From NCBI GenBank assembly GCA_964575225.1, contig CAZNQW010000142.1, forward strand, positions 1 to 10,015: 10,015 bases of DNA. Reading direction: 5' to 3'. Numbering within the stretch: position 1 is the stretch's first letter; each line of letters begins with the position of its first letter. Shown one piece after another: positions 5,751 through 10,015 of this stretch. Position numbers and translations under genes: made by a program. Below the pieces are notes generated by a model. The model saw nothing but the letters and a program-made list of their open reading frames with translations. It did no database searches and was not told the DNA's origin. The DNA comes from CAZNQW01 sp964575225. Its GTDB lineage: Bacteria; Chloroflexota; Anaerolineae; JAAYZQ01.

Positions 5751-7799
5751 ATGGGTAAAACATGCCTGTGGGGGCTGGCAGCGAGTCTGGTGCTGGTGAT
5801 GGCGACCCTGCTGGCTGTGAGTGCGTCGGCCTCTTTTGCCCAGATCCCCGCGGAAGAGCCTTGCCAGGAGGTCACGGGGTTGGACGTCGGCTACGAGGCG
5901 CCGTCGGTCCACCCGGGTCAGGTGGTGACCTTTACCGGGCAGATCGTGAGCGGCACCCTGCCGGTGACCTACACCTGGGACTGGGGCGACGGCGGCTCGA
6001 CGACGCCGGGCATTGTCATGCAGGCCGAATGGACGGGCACCCACTCGTACACAACGACGGGTCTGTTCTCGGTGACGCTGGCGGTCTGGAACCCATGCAC
6101 GGTCGAGCCGGTGACGGCGACCACAAGAGTCACGGTCACCGCCTGGCCCTGCATCACCGCGACCGGCCTTTCCTGGACCTACGAGCCGACCGACGTTCAT
6201 GCCTACGAGCCGGTACTTTTGAGCGCGCAGGTGATCACCGGCAGCTTGCCCGTGACCTACACTTGGGACTGGGGCGATGGCTCGCCGTCCGCCGAAGGGG
6301 TATCGGCCCTTCCGGCGTTTACAGCGACCCACACCTTTACCCGGGCCCAGGAGTTGACTGTGACCCTGGCGGCCTGGAACGCCTGCACCCTGACGCCCAC
6401 CACTCAGGCGCACTCTCTCGTCATCGCTCCCTGCCAGGCCGTCACCGGCGCGCAGATCGTCCAGTTTCCCGAGGTGGTGCAGGCCGGACAGGGGGTCACT
6501 CTGTCGGCAGTCCTCTCGGGCGGATCGGGCCCTCTTTCTTATGCCTGGGACCTGGGCGATGGAACCACTGGCTCGGGTCCGATGGTGACCCATGCCTACC
6601 CCATTGCCTGGGAGGACGCCAGCTTTACGGTGATCTTGACTGCCTCAAACCCCTGCGGCTCGGAGGTCGTCTCGACGCCGATATCGGTCCTAGCCTTGCA
6701 AAGGCATACCTACCTGCCCTACGTAGGCAAGGTTCTCGGCCCGGCTGCCCATCTGGGCTATGGGGCCAACGTGGCCTCGGCCGACCATGCCACCTACCTG
6801 GCCGAGATGGGGTTCGATTGGGCCAAAGGCTTTGCCGTGTGGCAGGCTGCGCCCCCCTACGATTGGGCGAATGTGGACAATCAGCTCCGCGAGTTCCTGG
6901 TCAGTGTGCCGAACGTCCTGATCCGGGTGGGAGATGATCTCTGGCAAAAACCACCCCTGACCCCTGCGGAGCGGACGGCCTTTCGAGCCTATGTCCAGGC
7001 GCTGGCCCACCATGTGTCGACCACGTGGCGGCCCCAGGGGCTCGAGGTGGCGGCTTACGAGATCTGGAACGAGCCCAATCTGGAGTACGAGTGGGGCGGG
7101 GCGCCCAACGCGGCCCAGTACACCGCCTTGCTCAAAGAGGCCTACCAGGGCGTCAAAGCAGGGGACCCGCAGGCCTATGTGGTCAGCGCCGGGCTGGCGA
7201 CGACAGGCGGCACGCTGCAAGATAGCGTAGCCGAGCAGGCGGCTGTGACGGCCTTTGCCCAGAGCCTGTACGGCGTCGAGGCGGTGGTGCCCGACCTGAC
7301 CTTCTTGCAGCAGATGTACCTGAACGGCGCCAAAGGTTATTTCGATGCCCTGGGCACCCACCCCTACGGGGGGGCGGACCCGCCGGATGTGGCGCCGGCT
7401 TTGGCCAGTGGTCCTATCTATTTCCGGCGCGCCGAAGAGCAGCGTCAGGTCATGCTCGATTTTGGCGATTCGTCGCCCATGTGGAACACCGAATTTGGCT
7501 GGGTGGTGGAAACCAGTTACAATCTCGGCGAGCACGAGTGGATGGAGGTCACCGAGGCTCAACAAGCCCAATATCTGGCCGACGCCCACATCTATGCCGA
7601 CGAGCATTGGCCCTGGATGGGTCCTATGTTCCTATTTAATCTGGATTTCGCGACGGTCAGTTGGTACGAGTTGGGCGATCCGATGCGCTGGTATTCGATT
7701 ACCTATCGGGTCGATCCCCAAAAGAACAGCACCAGCCCTATCCTGTTGCGTCCGGCCTATTATAGCGTGAAGGCCATGCCCAAGAACTCGGCCTGGTAG
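5751..7799 (+). CDS. Secreted protein with three PKD domains and a clan GH-A glycoside hydrolase domain
   Basis: A 682-residue exported protein. The signal peptide covers about 1-30 (cleavage after ASASFA). Three PKD-like Ig domains follow (about 38-130, 134-226, 228-315), with WDWGDG at 76-81 and 172-177 and WDLGDG at 266-271. Each begins with a Cys and carries another near its end (38/116, 134/212, 228/302), suggesting one disulfide per domain. After a Y-L-P-Y-V linker (321-325) comes a TIM-barrel-like hydrolase domain (about 334-682). YEIWNEPN supplies the likely acid/base E441 and MWNTEFGW the likely nucleophile E581; the H-P-Y at 537-539 also fits clan GH-A. The family (GH5, GH39 or other) and the glycan are not decidable by eye. 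The ribosome site is weak (GAGGGT, about 12 bases away), but the signal peptide supports this start. Putting PKD modules ahead of the catalytic domain suggests surface attachment or carbohydrate binding. Confidence 0.9.
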   Translation: MGKTCLWGLAASLVLVMATLLAVSASASFAQIPAEEPCQEVTGLDVGYEAPSVHPGQVVTFTGQIVSGTLPVTYTWDWGDGGSTTPGIVMQAEWTGTHSYTTTGLFSVTLAVWNPCTVEPVTATTRVTVTAWPCITATGLSWTYEPTDVHAYEPVLLSAQVITGSLPVTYTWDWGDGSPSAEGVSALPAFTATHTFTRAQELTVTLAAWNACTLTPTTQAHSLVIAPCQAVTGAQIVQFPEVVQAGQGVTLSAVLSGGSGPLSYAWDLGDGTTGSGPMVTHAYPIAWEDASFTVILTASNPCGSEVVSTPISVLALQRHTYLPYVGKVLGPAAHLGYGANVASADHATYLAEMGFDWAKGFAVWQAAPPYDWANVDNQLREFLVSVPNVLIRVGDDLWQKPPLTPAERTAFRAYVQALAHHVSTTWRPQGLEVAAYEIWNEPNLEYEWGGAPNAAQYTALLKEAYQGVKAGDPQAYVVSAGLATTGGTLQDSVAEQAAVTAFAQSLYGVEAVVPDLTFLQQMYLNGAKGYFDALGTHPYGGADPPDVAPALASGPIYFRRAEEQRQVMLDFGDSSPMWNTEFGWVVETSYNLGEHEWMEVTEAQQAQYLADAHIYADEHWPWMGPMFLFNLDFATVSWYELGDPMRWYSITYRVDPQKNSTSPILLRPAYYSVKAMPKNSAW

Positions 7800-7860
7800 G
7801 CGCCGGGCGGTCGAACGGGCCGAGAATCCCTTATCATGTATTGGAGAGTGTAGAGTCTGT

Positions 7861-9627
7861 ATGCTAAAGCAGTTGATCCATTGTGGAGTGGTGATCCCCG
7901 AACCCCCACCCCCCTTGGGGTTGGTCCTCACCATCCAGGGGGCGCCGCGGGCGCTCACCCCCAAACAAGAGGAGATGGCCCTCGCCTGGGCCAAGAAGCA
8001 GGGCACGCCTTACGTGGAGGATCGGGTCTTTGTGGCCAATTTTCTGGCCGATTTCAGCCAGGAGCTGGGCCTGGATCGCGCGCTTTCGTTGGATGAGGTG
8101 GATTTTGGGCCGGCCATCCGTGTGATTGAAGAGGAACGGGCCGCCAAGGAAGCCCTGACCCGGGAGGAGCGCAAGGCCCTCGCCGCAGAGCGCAAAATCC
8201 AACGCGAGGCGCTGCGCGAGCGCTTTGGCTATGCCATTGCCAACGACGAGCGGGTGGAATTGGCCAACTATGTGGTCGAACCCAGCGGCATCTTTATGGG
8301 GCGGGGCAAACACCCTCTGCGCGGTCGTTGGAAAGAGGGCGCCCATTACGAGGACGTGGCCTTGAACCTGAGCCCCGATGCCCCCATCCCCGAAGGGGCG
8401 TGGGGCGAGATCGTCTGGCAGCCCGAGTCGCTGTGGGTGGCCCGTTGGAAAGACAAGCTTTCGGGCAAGCTCAAGTACGTGTGGCTGGGCGATACGGCAC
8501 CCATTAAACAGGCCCGGGAAGCGCGCAAGTTCGACAAAGCCCACAAACTCCACGACCGGTTGGACACCGTTCGGGCCCGCATCCAAGAAGACCTTTCGGA
8601 AGAGGACCCCAAGCAGCGAATGATCGCTACCGCCTGCTACCTGATCGATAGCCTGTGCTTGCGCGTCGGCGACGAAAAGGACCCCGACGAGGCCGATACT
8701 GTGGGCGCGACCACGCTGCGTCCCGAGCATGTGACACTGCACGAGGATGGCTCGGCCGAATTCCGGTTTTTGGGCAAAGACTCGGTGCTGTGGCACAAAA
8801 CCATCGATCTCCCGGCGGTGGTGCAGACCAACCTGCAGGAGCTGATCGACAACGCCCGCCCATCCAATGCCAGCAAGAACGGGGATCGGGGCCATCCCAC
8901 GCGCGACAAGCCCCAGATCTTTCCCGATATCAGCAGCCGCGACGTGAACGCCTACCTGTCGAGCATCCAGTCGGGGTTGACGGCCAAGGTGTTCCGTACC
9001 CATCACGCCACCATAGCCGTCCGCTCTAGCCTGGAGGAATCGGGCGTCGAACCCGACGATCCCGAGCATGTCAAGTGGGAGGCGGCCAACTTGGCCAATC
9101 TCGAAGCGGCGATGCTGTGCAATCACACCAAACAAGCGCCCGCCAACTGGGCGAACAGCCGCGAGCGCTACAAAGAGCGACAGCAAAAAGCCGAGGAGCG
9201 GGTGCAGGATTATCGGGACAAGGCCAGCGAGCTACGTCAGGCTGTGGTCGATCTGCGCGAGGAATCTCGGGCCAAGATCGAAGAGGCGTCGGAGGCTCAG
9301 AAACCCAAGGTCCGGGCCCGCTACCGGAAACGGATCGAGTCGGCCAAGGGTCGCTTGGAAAAGGCCCGCGAGCAACTGGAGAGAGCCCGAAATTCGCGCG
9401 ACAAGATCAAGGCCCAGGCCTCCATCGCGTCCAAAAAGCGAACCTGGAACCTGGGCACCAGTTTAAAGTCCTACATCGACCCGCGGGTTTACTTTGACTG
9501 GGGCCAGCAGGTGGACTATGACGTGCTGGAAAAGTACTATCCGACCACGCTGCGCCGCAAGTTTGCCTGGGTCAAGGCCGACTCGGAGGAGGAAGCCGCC
9601 GAATCGAATTCGTCGGATAAGGACTAG
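7861..9627 (+). CDS. DNA topoisomerase IB, large eukaryotic/thaumarchaeal type
   Basis: A 588-residue enzyme that relaxes supercoiled DNA by transient 3'-phosphotyrosyl strand breakage, acting on the nucleoid. It aligns by eye along the human TOP1 core: an N-terminal DNA-binding domain (about 1-215, with PSGIFMGRGKHP and KLKYVWLGD), a catalytic core (about 216-430), a long charged coiled-coil linker (about 430-525) and a C-terminal catalytic segment. All five active-site residues are visible: R268 (LRVGDEK), K306 (FLGKDS), R379 (KVFRTHHA), H422 (LCNH) and Y538 (GTSLKSYIDPR), followed by LRRKFAWV. The eukaryote-specific charged N-terminal tail is absent. Known bacterial type IB enzymes are mostly small, poxvirus-like proteins lacking this N-terminal domain and linker. 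The ATG has GGAGAG 12 bases upstream, and similarity begins within the first residues. It is the last gene before a strong terminator. Confidence 0.95.
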   Translation: MLKQLIHCGVVIPEPPPPLGLVLTIQGAPRALTPKQEEMALAWAKKQGTPYVEDRVFVANFLADFSQELGLDRALSLDEVDFGPAIRVIEEERAAKEALTREERKALAAERKIQREALRERFGYAIANDERVELANYVVEPSGIFMGRGKHPLRGRWKEGAHYEDVALNLSPDAPIPEGAWGEIVWQPESLWVARWKDKLSGKLKYVWLGDTAPIKQAREARKFDKAHKLHDRLDTVRARIQEDLSEEDPKQRMIATACYLIDSLCLRVGDEKDPDEADTVGATTLRPEHVTLHEDGSAEFRFLGKDSVLWHKTIDLPAVVQTNLQELIDNARPSNASKNGDRGHPTRDKPQIFPDISSRDVNAYLSSIQSGLTAKVFRTHHATIAVRSSLEESGVEPDDPEHVKWEAANLANLEAAMLCNHTKQAPANWANSRERYKERQQKAEERVQDYRDKASELRQAVVDLREESRAKIEEASEAQKPKVRARYRKRIESAKGRLEKAREQLERARNSRDKIKAQASIASKKRTWNLGTSLKSYIDPRVYFDWGQQVDYDVLEKYYPTTLRRKFAWVKADSEEEAAESNSSDKD

Positions 9628-9670
9628 CGCCACGATCGCAAGAACGAACCCACGCTCGAGATCGAAAAGA

Positions 9671-9711
9671 CGGGCCCCCTCCCTCCGACACAGCGTCGGG
9701 GAGGGGGCCCG
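9671..9711. terminator. Bidirectional terminator between convergent genes
   Basis: Outer 12-bp GC-rich arms (9671-9682 and 9700-9711) and an inner 5-bp stem (CCGAC/GTCGG) enclose an ACAGC loop, with a 2-base bulge. CTCTCTT follows on the plus strand, and TCTTTT follows on the minus strand. It lies 43 bases past the topoisomerase stop and 17 bases past the stop of the convergent small gene, so it can end both transcripts. Confidence 0.88.
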
Positions 9712-9728
9712 CTCTCTTGGTGCGATAG

Positions 9729-9956
9729 CTAGTCGGCTGCTTTGAGCCGGGCCAGCTTTTCTTCGACGGCCTGGGCTTCGGCCCGTAGGTCGTTCAGGTA
9801 CCCTTCCAAACCGGCGATGCGTTCCTCACGGCTGAAGAATCGTCGTCGGAAACCGGCGTTCACCGATCTGCCTTTGCCCCGAGCGCTGCGACGGGCACCG
9901 CGGTGCGGGTGCTTGTGCAGATGATGGTGTGGGTGGCTTTCTTCCATTCTATACAT
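9729..9956 (-). CDS. Small His-rich protein with C-terminal coiled coil (DUF5320-like)
   Basis: A 75-residue protein of unknown function. The ATG at 9956 is preceded by AGGAGGTGA, close to a full complement of 16S rRNA, with 7 bases between AGGAGG and the start; this is the best ribosome site in the window and makes the gene credible. Residues 8-18 hold seven histidines (HPHHHLHKHPH), a possible metal-binding tract. A basic, Arg-rich middle (19-40) follows, then a heptad-like helix (about 42-72, EERIAGLEGYLNDL onward) predicted to form a coiled coil. The layout recalls DUF5320-type small proteins, which pair a low-complexity N-terminus with a Leu/Glu-rich C-terminal helix; this resemblance is weak and no function follows from it. 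It converges on the topoisomerase gene. Confidence 0.75.
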   Translation of the reverse strand: MYRMEESHPHHHLHKHPHRGARRSARGKGRSVNAGFRRRFFSREERIAGLEGYLNDLRAEAQAVEEKLARLKAAD

Positions 9957-10015
9957 TCAATCACCTCCTCGTATAATAAGTTTGTCGGGTGCGGTATCTC
10001 AGGGATAATAGCCGT

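Noticed and set aside
7815..7837. Possible promoter before the topoisomerase gene (TATCAT)
   Set aside because: The -35 match is poor and the spacing is 15 bases; co-transcription from upstream is equally plausible.
7864..9186. 440-codon minus-strand open frame opposite the topoisomerase gene
   Set aside because: It mirrors the coding frame of a well-supported gene, and its protein shows no domain or plausible start signal.
9973..10010. TATTAT-like -10 boxes (minus strand) upstream of the small His-rich gene
   Set aside because: One would start transcription inside the ribosome site and the other lacks a visible -35 within the window, so no promoter is called.

Overview
This window looks like chromosomal DNA from a GC-rich bacterium, most plausibly a member of the Chloroflexota (Anaerolineae or Caldilineae type). 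That assignment is an inference. It rests on the V-V-T-A-T-x-T-P and T-E-P-P-T-V-A-P stalk repeats of a surface lipoprotein, a Y-L-P-Y-V linker in a PKD-containing secreted protein, and GerW-like genes in a non-sporulation context. Good Shine-Dalgarno sites, sigma70-type promoters and a lipobox show that it is bacterial and not archaeal.

Left half (minus strand, about 4600 down to 180): a four-gene array reads leuC-like large dehydratase subunit, TolB/PD40-type lipoprotein, leuD-like small dehydratase subunit, then an isocitrate/isopropylmalate-type dehydrogenase. A near-consensus promoter (TTGACA, 17 bp, TAGAAT) lies just upstream of the leuC-like gene. The enzymes form a dehydratase plus oxidative decarboxylase pair, the chemistry shared by leucine synthesis, the aconitase/isocitrate step and the homocitrate route. 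Motifs in the dehydrogenase point to an isocitrate-like substrate and NADP, so plain LeuB is doubtful. No leuA-type synthase is visible.

Middle (4486-4922): a divergent intergenic region with one promoter for each direction.

Right half (plus strand, 4923 to 9627): two small tandem GerW (YtfJ)-family proteins, a secreted protein with three PKD domains and a clan GH-A glycoside hydrolase domain, and a 588-residue type IB DNA topoisomerase of the large eukaryotic/thaumarchaeal type with all five catalytic residues. The gaps are 45-63 nt and no terminator is evident between the genes, so they may be one transcript. The unit ends in a strong bidirectional terminator (9671-9711) shared with a convergent small gene (9729-9956) encoding a His-rich protein with a C-terminal coiled coil.

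The most notable items are the eukaryote-type topoisomerase IB in a bacterial setting, the lipoprotein gene lodged between the two subunits of one enzyme, and the mixed substrate signals of the dehydratase/dehydrogenase set.
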